Notes: generated by a model from the letters alone, not told the origin. A stretch of 47,350 bases of DNA from Rhodobacterales bacterium (GCA_017303485.1 JAFLCY010000020.1:1-47350); one strand, 5' to 3'. Shown: positions 16,817-25,228, counted from the stretch's first letter. Made by a program: numbers and translations.

Positions 16817-17280
16817 CTGCCAAACGTGACGACAAACGCCAGATGAAATCGGCTTCGCGGCTTTACGCCGTGCAGGCGCTGTTCCAGATGGAAAGCTCGG
16901 GCCAGACGGTCGAGGCGGTGACCCGCGAATTCGAGACGCACCGCTTTGGCGCGACCTACGAGGAAGGCGAATTCGCCGAGGGCAACGTGGACCATTTCCG
17001 TGCTGTCGTGGGCGCGGCGGTGAACTGGCAGGCAAAGATCGACCAGCTGACCGACCGGGCGCTGGTCGTGGCCTGGCCCATCGACCGGATCGACCCGGTG
17101 CTGCGCGCCCTCTTCCGCGCGGCGGGGGCGGAGCTGGTGGACATGGACACCCCTCCGAAAGTGGCGATCACCGAATATGTCGACGTGGCCAAGGCCTTCT
17201 TCCCGGAAGGGAAAGAGTCGAAGTTCGTCAACGCTGTTCTCGACCATATGGCACGCGAGACCAAGCCCGGGGCTTTCTGA
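16813..17280 (+). CDS. nusB: Transcription antitermination factor NusB (155 aa)
   Basis: RNA-binding factor that works with NusE/S10 in rRNA antitermination. The all-helical pattern is evident: SASRLYAVQALFQMESSGQ at the N-terminus and the conserved RIDPVLRALFRAAGAEL ... PPKVAITEYVDVAKAFFPEGKESKFVNAVLDHM at the C-terminus (broken here by variable residues). The ribH-nusB linkage is common among bacteria. Translation is coupled to ribH through ATGA. Confidence 0.95.
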   Translation: MTAKRDDKRQMKSASRLYAVQALFQMESSGQTVEAVTREFETHRFGATYEEGEFAEGNVDHFRAVVGAAVNWQAKIDQLTDRALVVAWPIDRIDPVLRALFRAAGAELVDMDTPPKVAITEYVDVAKAFFPEGKESKFVNAVLDHMARETKPGAF

Positions 17281-17322
17281 CGCGTCATAGGGATGTCTGA
17301 CACCTCTGAAGGAGCTTCTCCC

Positions 17323-17742
17323 ATGCGTCTACCCCTGCTTTTCTGTGCGGCCTTGTCCCTGACCGCCTGCGTCACCCCTGCCCTGTCGAACGATGAAATC
17401 ACCGGGGTCGACTGGCATCTGGTGGGGATCGAGGGGCAGGAGGTTACTTCGCCCGCTTCGTTGCGCATCGACGGCGACAAGCTTTCCGGCAAGGCGCCCT
17501 GCAACCGCTGGTTCGGAACCAATGCGGCGGCGCTGCCCGCCGTCGCGATCGAGGCCATCGGGGCAACCAAGATGGCCTGCCCGGACCTTGCCGCCGAAAG
17601 CGCCTATTTCGAGGCCCTGCAAGCCATGCAACGGGCCGAGCTTGACCAGGGTCACCTCTACCTGATCGGGCCGGAAGGCCGGATCATGGAATTCGCGAAA
17701 GACCCTAACGAACCCTGCCTGTCCTGCCTCGCGCGGCAGTAG
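17323..17742 (+). CDS. META-domain (HslJ-like) lipoprotein (139 aa)
   Basis: Small envelope lipoprotein. Residues 1-17 form a signal peptide ending in the lipobox LTAC, so Cys18 should be acylated. The mature domain shows the META pattern: VDWHLVGIEGQEV, LSGKAPCNRWFG and GATKMACPDLAAES. Related HslJ proteins are heat-shock or novobiocin-resistance associated, with unclear biochemistry. A CLSCL motif close to the C-terminus is unusual and could form a disulfide or bind metal. The start at 17323 was chosen by the AAGGAG eight bases before it and the signal peptide. It may be read from the rib-nusB operon. Confidence 0.85.
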   Translation: MRLPLLFCAALSLTACVTPALSNDEITGVDWHLVGIEGQEVTSPASLRIDGDKLSGKAPCNRWFGTNAAALPAVAIEAIGATKMACPDLAAESAYFEALQAMQRAELDQGHLYLIGPEGRIMEFAKDPNEPCLSCLARQ

Positions 17743-17781
17743 GGCTTTCGCCCGCCCCGAACCTGCAGCAAAGTCGGCCTC

Positions 17782-18162
17782 ATGCGCAGCCTTGCCCTGA
17801 TCTTCGCCCTTCTCCCGCTGCCCGCCCTGGCCGAGATGCCGGACTGGTGGCGCGAGGGCGCGGTCTGGGCGGGCGACGGAGTGCAGACCGATGGTCAGGC
17901 GTGGACCGTCGAAATTGCGCTTGGCCCGGATGCGGCGCGGATCAGCTATCCTTCGATCCCTTGCAGCGGCACGCTTGAAATCCTTGCCGCCAATGCGTCG
18001 CACGCCAAGTTGCAGGAAACGATCTCCAGCGGCAAGCAGGTCTGCATATCTGGCGGCACAGTGCTTCTGCGGGCCGAGCCCGAGGGCAAGCTCATCTTCC
18101 TGTGGAGCGACCCGGCCTCGGGCATGGAGGCCGTAGCCGTCCTTGCACCGCTCGCGTCCTGA
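17782..18162 (+). CDS. Small exported protein of unknown function (126 aa)
   Basis: Residues 1-17 (MRSLALIFALLPLPALA) are a clear signal peptide. The mature part has a repeated strand-like pattern with two cysteines, YPSIPCSGTLEIL and GKQVCISGGTVLL, spaced as if disulfide-bonded. The shape (C-x-G-x-L ... I-x-x-G-x-x-x-C-x-x-G) recurs in small extracellular beta proteins, but I cannot name a family. It follows the META lipoprotein by 39 bp and may share its transcript. Confidence 0.7.
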   Translation: MRSLALIFALLPLPALAEMPDWWREGAVWAGDGVQTDGQAWTVEIALGPDAARISYPSIPCSGTLEILAANASHAKLQETISSGKQVCISGGTVLLRAEPEGKLIFLWSDPASGMEAVAVLAPLAS

Positions 18163-18225
18163 CGTTTCGGGCCGGACCAAAGGATCGGCAGGTGCGCTTG
18201 CCGATCCGCACAGTCGCGGACAGGA

Positions 18226-19182
18226 TCAGCGGTTCGCCTCGAACAGCGCCGCCGCGCGGTCGAAAAACCGCGCGCGGGTGGCTGCGCCTTCCATCATGAT
18301 CTCGTGTTCCGCACCGGGATACAGGTCAAGCTGACCATTCGCCCAGCCCGCCATCCGCAGATGGATCGGAGGCACGTCCACAACCTTTTCCGCCGTGCCA
18401 AGCGCACAGATCGCCGGGACCCCGGGGGCCGCCAGAACCGACAGCGCCGCGCATTCCTGCAACGCCGCTTTCAACCAGCCGATCGACGGGCCGCCCAGCG
18501 CAAGCTCGGGCAGTTCAGCGACCTGGCGGCGCATGTAGTCCCACATTTCGCGGTCTGTGGTCAGCACATTGCCGGCAAAGGGCGCCTGCAGCAGATATGT
18601 TTCGGCATTGGTCGAGGGCGCGTAGCGGTTCACCAGGCCGAAAGGCCCGGCAAGTGCCGACACCAACATCGCGAAAGGGCGCTGCCAGGCAGCCATGGCA
18701 ATGCCCCACATCGGCGCGGAAAACACGGCTGCCCGGACCGGCACGCCGCGCATCAGGGCGCGCAGGCCGATGCAGCCGCCCATGGAATGCGCCACCATGT
18801 AATAGGGTTGCGGCAAGTCCAGACGCGCGGCCTCGGCCAGCATCGCGTCAAGATCCTGCTGGTATTCCGAGAAATCCCCGACATGACCCGTGGCCTTGTC
18901 GGGCAGCGCCCGGTCGGCCAGCCCCTGCCCGCGCCAGTCTATGGTGATGACGGAATAGCCGCGCGCGACCAGATCGCCCGCAGCACGCCCGTATTTCTCG
19001 ATGCATTCCGTGCGGCCCGGCAGCAGAAGTACGGTGCCGCGCCCCCCCGCCTTCCATGAGGCCAGCCGGATCCGCGCCGCAGTGGCCCCCGATCCTGCCG
19101 TTGCCCAGACCACCACCGCGCCCGGCGGCGCCTCCGCCAGATCGGCGTGGAACGGTGCCTCGGGGAAGGCCGCGTGCTTCAC
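18226..19182 (-). CDS. Alpha/beta hydrolase, lysophospholipase/monoacylglycerol lipase type (318 aa)
   Basis: Serine hydrolase of the PldB/hydrolase_4 type. The oxyanion region is TVLLLPGRTECIEKYG with the family hallmark YGRAAGDLVARGYSVITIDWRGQG; the nucleophile elbow is VAHSMGGCIGLRAL, and the C-terminal GAEHEIMME supplies the histidine. It starts with GTG, which overlaps the stop of the SCP2-like gene upstream (GTGA), indicating translational coupling. Likely substrates are lysophospholipids or monoglycerides, from family knowledge. Confidence 0.88.
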   Translation of the reverse strand: MKHAAFPEAPFHADLAEAPPGAVVVWATAGSGATAARIRLASWKAGGRGTVLLLPGRTECIEKYGRAAGDLVARGYSVITIDWRGQGLADRALPDKATGHVGDFSEYQQDLDAMLAEAARLDLPQPYYMVAHSMGGCIGLRALMRGVPVRAAVFSAPMWGIAMAAWQRPFAMLVSALAGPFGLVNRYAPSTNAETYLLQAPFAGNVLTTDREMWDYMRRQVAELPELALGGPSIGWLKAALQECAALSVLAAPGVPAICALGTAEKVVDVPPIHLRMAGWANGQLDLYPGAEHEIMMEGAATRARFFDRAAALFEANR

Positions 19183-19466
19183 CCTAGCACCGAGCCGAGC
19201 TTCATCGCCATCCCCATGCTGCCGTCAACCGCAAGCTTGCCGGTCATGAAGGCCATGGTGGCGTTCATGTCGCCGTCCAGGATCGCGCGGAACACGTCGG
19301 CGTCGGCGGTCAGCGTCACGTCGGCCTCTTCATCGCCTGCACGGACACCCTGCCCGTCCAGCATGATCGCCCCTTCGCCGGTGATGACGAACTTGGCCAC
19401 CCCGTCGAACCCGCCCGACAGTTTCTCCGACAATGCCTTCACGGCCGCATCAATCATTTCGCTCAT
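19179..19466 (-). CDS. SCP2-type sterol/lipid-binding domain protein (95 aa)
   Basis: Small single-domain protein with the SCP2 pattern: AAVKALSEKLSGGFDGVAKFVI, a central strand GAIMLDGQGV, EADVTLTADADVFRAILDG, and the C-terminal GKLAVDGSMGMAMKLGSVL. Such domains bind lipids or fatty acyl groups. The start at 19466 has GGAGA six bases upstream; the longer frame to 19529 is not supported. It is coupled to the downstream lipase-like hydrolase, so it may present or accept the lipid product; this is inference from operon structure. Confidence 0.85.
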   Translation of the reverse strand: MSEMIDAAVKALSEKLSGGFDGVAKFVITGEGAIMLDGQGVRAGDEEADVTLTADADVFRAILDGDMNATMAFMTGKLAVDGSMGMAMKLGSVLG

Positions 19467-19532
19467 CGCAAGTCTCCGGTTCGTGACCCGGGCGCCACTG
19501 GCATTCCGGCGCGGATCGGTTACTTTCACGTT

Positions 19533-20096
19533 ATGGGTCGTGAAGCCTCCTTTCTCAATCGTATCGTTGCGGCACTTTTGCTGCTTTTCCTGACTTGCGC
19601 CGCCGCGATGGCCGAGGACGTCGCGAAACTCGACGGACTTTTCGAGCGGCTGAAGACGGCGGAAGAGGGCGAGGCCAGCCGGATCGAACGGGAAATCTGG
19701 ATCGAATGGTCGAAATCGGGCTCACCGGCCGAGGATTTGCTGCTCCAGCGCGGCACAGATGCGATGAACCTGGGCGACTATCCGGCGGCCATCGAGCATT
19801 TCACCGCAATCATCGACCATGACCCGGATTTCGCCGAGGCCTGGAACGCGCGGGCCACGGCCTATTACATGTCGGGCGAGTTCGGGCCCTCGGTCGCCGA
19901 CATCGGCCATGTGCTGACGCTGAACCCCCGGCATTTCGGGGCGCTTTCGGGGCTCGCGATGATTCTTGAGGAAAGCGGCAAGCCGGATAAGGCGCTGGAG
20001 GTCTACAGGGCCGCGCTTGCCATCCATCCCCATCTTCAGGGCGCGATCGAGGCCGTCGAGCGGCTGGAGACCGAGGCCGAGGGGCAGGAGCTTTAA
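19533..20096 (+). CDS. Exported TPR-repeat protein (187 aa)
   Basis: An N-terminal hydrophobic segment (IVAALLLLFLTCAAAMA) followed by AEDVAK is a signal peptide. The mature protein carries about three tetratricopeptide repeats, the clearest being YPAAIEHFTAIIDHDPDFAEAW-like and PDKALEVYRAALAIHPHL, so it is a periplasmic or membrane-attached protein-interaction scaffold. It is divergent from the SCP2/lipase pair and ends 3 bp before the helicase gene, so it is probably co-transcribed with it. Confidence 0.85.
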   Translation: MGREASFLNRIVAALLLLFLTCAAAMAEDVAKLDGLFERLKTAEEGEASRIEREIWIEWSKSGSPAEDLLLQRGTDAMNLGDYPAAIEHFTAIIDHDPDFAEAWNARATAYYMSGEFGPSVADIGHVLTLNPRHFGALSGLAMILEESGKPDKALEVYRAALAIHPHLQGAIEAVERLETEAEGQEL

Positions 20097-20099
20097 CCG

Positions 20100-22958
20100 A
20101 TGGACGCGACCCGGCGGGTGACGGCGGTCCTTGGGCCGACGAACACCGGCAAGACACATCACGCGATTGACCGTATGCTGGCGCACCGCACTGGCGTGAT
20201 CGGCCTGCCGCTGCGCCTGCTGGCGCGCGAGGTCTATGACCGGATCGTCGCCCGCGTCGGGCCCTCGGTGGTCGCGCTGGTGACGGGCGAGGAACGGATC
20301 GTGCCTGACCGGACGCAGTACTGGGTCTGCACCACCGAAGCGATGCCCTTGGAGATCGGCGCGGATTTCGTCGCGGTAGACGAAATCCAGCTTTGCGCCG
20401 ATGCCGACCGGGGACATGTGTTCACCGACCGGCTCTTGCGCGCCCGGGGCTTGAACGAGACGCTGTTCCTTGGCTCCGACGCCATGCGCGGGGCGATTGC
20501 GGGACTGGTGCCGCATGTCACCTTCCTGCGGCGCGAGCGGATGTCGACGCTGAAATACGCCGGATCGAAGAAGCTGAGCCGGATGCCCGCGCGGTCGGCC
20601 ATCGTCGGCTTCTCGGTGGAAAACGTCTATGCGATTGCCGAGTTGATCCGGCGCCAGAAAGGCGGCTGCGCGGTGGTGATGGGGGCCTTGTCCCCTCGCA
20701 CCCGGAATGCGCAGGTGGCACTCTACCAGAACGGCGACGTGGATTACTTGGTGGCCACCGACGCCATCGGCATGGGGCTGAACCTCGACATCAAGCATGT
20801 CGCCTTTTCCGCCACCGCCAAGTTCGACGGCCGCCGGATGCGCGGGCTTTACCCGCAGGAACTGGCGCAGATCGCGGGCCGGGCGGGGCGACATACCGAG
20901 GACGGCACCTTCGGGGTGACGGGCGAGGCGCGGCCTTTCGACGAGGATGTGGTCGAAGCGATCGAGACCCACCGTTTCGCCCCGGTGCGAAAGCTGCACT
21001 GGCGCAACGAGGCGCTGGATTTCGGGTCAGCCGACCGGCTGATCCGCAGTCTTGAGGAACCGACCTCGAACGACTGGCTGACCCGGGCGCGCGAGGCGGA
21101 CGACCTTCTGTCGCTGAAGGCGCTGGCCGCTCTGCCCGAGGTGCGCGACAAACTGACCGAGCCGAAGCGGGTGCAGCTCTTGTGGGATGTCTGCCGCATC
21201 CCTGACTTCCGCTCCTCGACCGGACCGGAACACACCAGCCTTCTGACCCGCATCTTCGAGTTCCTGGTCGGCCGGGGTCTGGGCGGCGGACGCATTCCCT
21301 CGGACTGGCTGGCGCAGGCAATCAAACGGATCGACCGGACCGAAGGCGACATTGATGCTTTATCGCGCAGATTGGCGCATATCCGCACCTGGACCTATGT
21401 CACTCAGCGGAAAAACTGGGTCGAAGACGAAAGCCATTGGCGCGACGAAACCCGCGCTGTAGAAGACCGCCTGTCGGATGCCCTGCACGCGGCGCTGACT
21501 CAACGATTTGTCGACCGGCGGACATCTGTCCTGCTTCGCCGGTTGAAACAGAAGGAGGCTCTGGTGGCCGACGTGAACGACAAGGGCGAAGTGACGGTCG
21601 AAGGCGAATTCGCCGGCAAGCTGGAGGGGTTCCGCTTCAAGCAGGATGCCAGTGCCACGCCCGATGCCGCGCGGACGCTGGCGCAGGCCGCGATCCAGGC
21701 GCTGAAGCCGGAGTTCCACCTGCGCGCCGACCGCTTCTACAACGCGCCGGACACCGAGCTGGACTTTACCGAACAGGGTGGCCTGATGTGGGGCACCAAT
21801 GCCGTCGGCAAGCTGGTCAAGGGCTCCGAGCCCGCGAAACCCGCGGTCGAGGCTTTCGTGGATGAGGAAGCCGGGCCCGAGGTCGCCGAAAAGGTGCGCC
21901 GCCGCTTGCAGCATTTCATCGACCGCAAGGTTGCCGCCCAGTTCGAACCCCTGCTCGCCATGGGCCGCGACGAGGCTCTGACCGGCCTCGCCCGCGGCTT
22001 CGCCTTCCGGCTGTCGGAAGCGATGGGCGTGCTGCCGCGCGAAGCCGTAGCGACCGAAGTGAAGGAACTGGACCAGGACGCCCGCGGTGCCTTGCGCAAG
22101 CACGGCGTCCGCTTCGGCCAGTTCACCATCTTCCTGCCTGCGCTTTTGAAACCCGCGCCGACCCGGCTGCGGCTGGTGCTGTGGTCGCTCTGGAACGGAT
22201 TGCAGGAATTCCCCGAATCGCCGCCCCCCGGCCTCGTCACCATTCCGAACGTCCAGGAAGTCCCGAAACAGCACTACACACTGGCGGGCTATCACCCCGC
22301 AGGCGCCCGGGCGATCCGCATCGACATGCTGGAACGGCTGGCCGATATCCTTCGGCAAAAGGACAGCCGCGCGGGCTTTGAAGCCACGCCCGACATGCTG
22401 TCGATCACCGGCATGACGCTTGACCAGTTCGCCGACCTGATGGCAGGCCTTGGCTACAAGGGCGAGAAGGCCGAGCGTGCCAAGGTGAAAGCCGAAGTCG
22501 CGAAGGCTCCCGAAATCTCCGAGGAGGCCGCCGCCGCCATCGCCGCAGGCGTGCCGATCCCGGAAGAGGTCTCGATCCTGGCCCCGGTGGCCGAACCGGA
22601 ACCCGAAGCCGCGCCCGAAATGGAGGCCTTCTACACCTTCACCTGGGCGCCGAAGCCCCGCCCCCGCCCCGAACGCGGCCCGCGCCCTGAGCGGAAGGAA
22701 GGCGAAGGCCAGCGCGCGCCCCGTGGCGACCGCCCGCAGGGAGAGCGCCCGCAAGGTGACCGTCCGCGCCGCGAAGGCCAGGGCGAACGACCCAAGCATG
22801 ACCGTCCCAAAGGCGACCGTCCGAAGGGCGACTTCAAGGGCAAGTCCAACCGCGACGACCGGCAGAAGTCGTTCGAGGCCCGCCCGCCCCGCGCGGAAAA
22901 GCCCATCGACCCGGACAACCCGTTCGCTGCGCTGCTTGCGCTCAAGGGCAAGGTCTGA
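20100..22958 (+). CDS. Suv3-like superfamily 2 RNA helicase (952 aa)
   Basis: ATP-dependent helicase related to mitochondrial Suv3. Motif I is VLGPTNTGKTHHAI near residue 12, motif II is VDEIQLCADADRGH, the motif III equivalent lies near FLGSDAM, and the C-terminal RecA-like domain ends with QIAGRAGRHTEDG (motif VI). After the helicase core comes a long alphaproteobacterial extension. The last about 100 residues are a low-complexity tail of Arg/Pro/Gly/Asp-rich repeats (RPQGERPQGDRPRREG and similar), probably RNA-binding. Position ahead of an S4 RNA-binding protein supports a role in RNA metabolism. Confidence 0.9.
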   Translation: MDATRRVTAVLGPTNTGKTHHAIDRMLAHRTGVIGLPLRLLAREVYDRIVARVGPSVVALVTGEERIVPDRTQYWVCTTEAMPLEIGADFVAVDEIQLCADADRGHVFTDRLLRARGLNETLFLGSDAMRGAIAGLVPHVTFLRRERMSTLKYAGSKKLSRMPARSAIVGFSVENVYAIAELIRRQKGGCAVVMGALSPRTRNAQVALYQNGDVDYLVATDAIGMGLNLDIKHVAFSATAKFDGRRMRGLYPQELAQIAGRAGRHTEDGTFGVTGEARPFDEDVVEAIETHRFAPVRKLHWRNEALDFGSADRLIRSLEEPTSNDWLTRAREADDLLSLKALAALPEVRDKLTEPKRVQLLWDVCRIPDFRSSTGPEHTSLLTRIFEFLVGRGLGGGRIPSDWLAQAIKRIDRTEGDIDALSRRLAHIRTWTYVTQRKNWVEDESHWRDETRAVEDRLSDALHAALTQRFVDRRTSVLLRRLKQKEALVADVNDKGEVTVEGEFAGKLEGFRFKQDASATPDAARTLAQAAIQALKPEFHLRADRFYNAPDTELDFTEQGGLMWGTNAVGKLVKGSEPAKPAVEAFVDEEAGPEVAEKVRRRLQHFIDRKVAAQFEPLLAMGRDEALTGLARGFAFRLSEAMGVLPREAVATEVKELDQDARGALRKHGVRFGQFTIFLPALLKPAPTRLRLVLWSLWNGLQEFPESPPPGLVTIPNVQEVPKQHYTLAGYHPAGARAIRIDMLERLADILRQKDSRAGFEATPDMLSITGMTLDQFADLMAGLGYKGEKAERAKVKAEVAKAPEISEEAAAAIAAGVPIPEEVSILAPVAEPEPEAAPEMEAFYTFTWAPKPRPRPERGPRPERKEGEGQRAPRGDRPQGERPQGDRPRREGQGERPKHDRPKGDRPKGDFKGKSNRDDRQKSFEARPPRAEKPIDPDNPFAALLALKGKV

Positions 22959-23294
22959 TTGGCCGGGCCTTCGGGCAAGGCTGATCCGAATGCCGCGGCC
23001 CGGCTGCGGCTGGACAAATGGCTCTGGCAGGCGCGGTTCTTCAAATCACGCAGCCTTGCCGCCGAGGTGATCGAGGCGGGGTCCGTCCGCGTGAACGGAA
23101 CCCGCATCAGCCGCCCCGGCCGCGATATCGGCGCGGGCGACACGCTGACCTTTCCGCAAGGTCCCCGCATCCGCGTGGTGCGTATCCTGGCGCTGGGTCT
23201 GCGCCGGGGCCCCGCGACCGAGGCACAGGCGCTCTATCTCGACCTTGACGCCTCCGCTGCGGATCCGTCCGACCCTTCGGACAGTCTTGAATGA
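22959..23294 (+). CDS. S4-domain RNA-binding protein, HslR/Hsp15-like (111 aa)
   Basis: The S4 domain is [20 protein letters not shown]...[14 protein letters not shown] at residues about 15-55, followed by a short beta extension and an acidic C-terminus. Hsp15 relatives bind nascent-chain-carrying 50S subunits after heat shock. The start is a TTG immediately after the helicase stop codon, giving complete coupling to the helicase gene; GTG or ATG codons further in would remove the S4 domain. Confidence 0.9.
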   Translation: MAGPSGKADPNAAARLRLDKWLWQARFFKSRSLAAEVIEAGSVRVNGTRISRPGRDIGAGDTLTFPQGPRIRVVRILALGLRRGPATEAQALYLDLDASAADPSDPSDSLE

Positions 23295-23346
23295 TCCGTC
23301 CGCCTGCCGTAGTCAGGCGCAAACCTTCCGCTCCCGGGGCACTCCC

Positions 23347-23685
23347 ATGACCTATGTCGTCATCGACAACTGCATCGCCTGCAAATACACCGACTGCGTC
23401 GAGGTCTGCCCGGTCGACTGCTTCTACGAGGGCGAGAACATGCTGGTCATCCACCCGGATGAGTGCATTGACTGCGGCGTCTGCGAACCCGAATGCCCCG
23501 CCGACGCGATCCGTCCCGACACCGAGCCGGACATGGAGGAATGGGTCTCCTTCAACCGGAAATATGCGGTGAACTGGCCAGTGATCGTGACCAAGAAGGA
23601 CCCGCTGCCCGGCTACGAAGAGCGCGACGGCGAGACCGGCAAGCGCGACAAGTACTTTTCGGAGGCCCCCGGCACCGGCGGCTGA
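23347..23685 (+). CDS. fdxA: Seven-iron ferredoxin (112 aa)
   Basis: Electron carrier with one [3Fe-4S] and one [4Fe-4S] cluster, of the FdxA type. Cysteines are arranged as [20 protein letters not shown] and [18 protein letters not shown]. The C-terminal extension beyond the clusters ([17 protein letters not shown]) is typical of the alphaproteobacterial family at this length. It stands 52 bp behind the S4 protein and is followed by a perfect inverted repeat at 23691-23726. Confidence 0.95.
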   Translation: MTYVVIDNCIACKYTDCVEVCPVDCFYEGENMLVIHPDECIDCGVCEPECPADAIRPDTEPDMEEWVSFNRKYAVNWPVIVTKKDPLPGYEERDGETGKRDKYFSEAPGTGG

Positions 23686-23690
23686 AACGG

Positions 23691-23726
23691 AACCGATTCG
23701 GGCACCAATGTGACCTCGAATCGGTT
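23691..23726. promoter_or_regulatory. Perfect 10-bp inverted repeat after fdxA
   Basis: AACCGATTCG at 23691-23700 is exactly complementary to CGAATCGGTT at 23717-23726, with a 16-base spacer. It begins five bases after the fdxA stop. There is no following T-run, so it could be a weak terminator, an mRNA-stabilising stem or a protein-binding site in the 285-bp fdxA-carD gap. Confidence 0.45.
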
Positions 23727-23970
23727 ACACGGCACGAAATAGCGAAGAATCAAGCTGTTAGCCCTGAACTGCCCGGTTTTGCGGCAGTTGGAATCAGTGC
23801 TTTTTTGTGTTATTGTTCCTTTACAAAGCAAGCATGGAAGCCTGACATCGGCTTGGATCACAGCATCTGGGCCAAAATCTTTTGTGACAATCCAGCTCCA
23901 CTCGCCTGAACCGGGGTTCAGGGCGCGCGGGGTGTTTGTCGCGGAGAGGCTTCCTTTTGGGGAACCATGA

Positions 23971-24480
23971 ATGACCAAGTCGAAGAAGCCTGAATTCCGC
24001 CCGAATGATTTCGTGGTCTATCCCGCGCATGGCGTGGGCAAGATCATCTCGATCGAGGAACAGCAGATCGCCGGAATTCAGCTGGAGCTTTTCGTCATCT
24101 CCTTCGAAAAGGACAAGATGACCCTGCGCGTTCCCACCCACAAGGCCATCGACATCGGCATGCGCGCCCTGTCCGCGCCCGACGTCGTGACCAAGGCGCT
24201 CGACACGCTGAAGGGCAAGGCCAAGGTCAAGCGCGCGATGTGGTCGCGCCGTGCCCAGGAATATGAACAGAAGATCAACTCCGGCGACCTCCTCTCCATC
24301 GCCGAGGTCGTCCGCGACCTGCACCGCACCGACGACCAGCGTGAGCAGTCCTATTCCGAGCGCCAGCTCTACGAGGCCGCCCTGGAACGCCTGACCCGCG
24401 AAGTGGCGGCGGTCTCGGGCGTGGATGAGGCGGGTGCGGCGAAGCAGGTCGACTCGGTCCTCGTCGGCCGCGCGGCCTGA
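23971..24480 (+). CDS. carD: CarD family transcriptional regulator (169 aa)
   Basis: RNA polymerase-binding regulator that stabilises open promoter complexes and is needed for rRNA and stress control in several bacteria. The N-terminal CarD/TRCF RNA-polymerase-interaction domain is evident (FRPNDFVVYPAHGVGKI ... FVISFEKDKMTLRVP), followed by the helical DNA-contacting domain ending in AAVSGVDEA. Length is typical for alphaproteobacteria. The gene has its own 285-bp upstream region and is closed by a strong hairpin at 24498-24535. Confidence 0.95.
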   Translation: MTKSKKPEFRPNDFVVYPAHGVGKIISIEEQQIAGIQLELFVISFEKDKMTLRVPTHKAIDIGMRALSAPDVVTKALDTLKGKAKVKRAMWSRRAQEYEQKINSGDLLSIAEVVRDLHRTDDQREQSYSERQLYEAALERLTREVAAVSGVDEAGAAKQVDSVLVGRAA

Positions 24481-24497
24481 TATTTCTGCCTCATGGA

Positions 24498-24535
24498 ATG
24501 CGAAACGGCGGTCCCTCGGGGCCGCCGTTTCGCAT
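24498..24535. terminator. Perfect 14-bp hairpin between carD and a convergent gene
   Basis: ATGCGAAACGGCGG pairs perfectly with CCGCCGTTTCGCAT around a ten-base loop (TCCCTCGGGG). It lies between convergent genes and probably works for both, although the T-run is poor. Confidence 0.7.
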
Positions 24536-24569
24536 GTTGCGCGACCGGAAACCCGAAGCGATCCCCGCC

Positions 24570-25121
24570 TCAGCCGAAATACCGCTCCGCCGGAAGATAG
24601 CCCGCCAACCGCCCCGCCGCGCACCAGTCACGCTCCAGCCCCAGGTCACCGACCAGTATCACCCGATCCCCCGGCACCTTGCCCAATGCCGCCCGCACTT
24701 GCTCCCGAATCTCCCGGAACCCTGCCAGCGCATAGGGCGCGGCATGGACACCGTCCAAAACACCGGGATTTGCCGCCTCCACCATCCCCGGCGTCAGTGG
24801 CGCGACCGCCAGCGCCAGCCGGCCACACTGCACCTCTGCCAGTTTCAAAGCGCGCGCCTCGGGCATGGCGGGCCGCACCAGCGAAACCCGCAAGGCATTG
24901 GAGGAAAACAGGAATGCCACCACATCATGCCCCGTCGCCGCCCGCACCCCGGCATAGGTCTTGTAGTCCAGCCCCAGCGCCTTGGCCCGTTTCACCCGCA
25001 ACCGGACCACTTCGATGGGCAGAGTGGGCAACAGCCGGGTCCGTGCCGAGGACCAGCAGTGCTTCCGCCAACTCACCCCGCCCTCCAGCGAGGGTCCGCC
25101 GTTATGCCCGATCTCGCCCAT
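24570..25121 (-). CDS. Conserved hypothetical protein (183 aa)
   Basis: No family name can be given. The N-terminus MGEIGHNGGPSLEGG is followed by a basic, helical region rich in tryptophan and arginine (WRKHCWSSARTRLL) and a stretch VVRLRVKRAKALGLDYKTYAGVRAATG that resembles a small nucleic-acid-binding or N-terminal recognition region; FLFSSNALRV follows. No signal peptide or membrane segment is seen. The start at 25121 has GGTGGAG about six bases upstream and was preferred to the ATG at 25133. It lies in the same direction behind ribE. Confidence 0.7.
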   Translation of the reverse strand: MGEIGHNGGPSLEGGVSWRKHCWSSARTRLLPTLPIEVVRLRVKRAKALGLDYKTYAGVRAATGHDVVAFLFSSNALRVSLVRPAMPEARALKLAEVQCGRLALAVAPLTPGMVEAANPGVLDGVHAAPYALAGFREIREQVRAALGKVPGDRVILVGDLGLERDWCAAGRLAGYLPAERYFG

Positions 25122-25185
25122 CAGAAACTCCACCGCATTCGATCAAAACTCTGTCTGCTCTTTTCCGAAATACTCCACGGGAGGT

Positions 25186-25208
25186 CCGGAGGGTGTGAAA
25201 CCCTCCGG
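25186..25208 (-). terminator. Putative ribE terminator hairpin
   Basis: CCGGAGGGT-GTGAA-ACCCTCCGG is a perfect 9-bp stem 21 bp beyond the ribE stop on the minus strand, followed downstream by the AT-richer GAGTATTTCGGAAAAGAG. Assigned by position and stem quality. Confidence 0.5.
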
Positions 25209-25228
25209 GGACGGATGCAAGCGCGCCC

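Noticed and set aside
15146-17035. Long minus-strand frame opposite the ribBX-ribH-nusB genes
   Set aside because: It is an antisense frame produced by GC-rich codon bias; the plus strand holds three recognised enzymes or factors.
22680-22880. Tandem-repeat or CRISPR-like array
   Set aside because: The repetition is in the coding sequence of the helicase tail (Arg/Pro/Gly/Asp repeats) with no spacer-repeat regularity.
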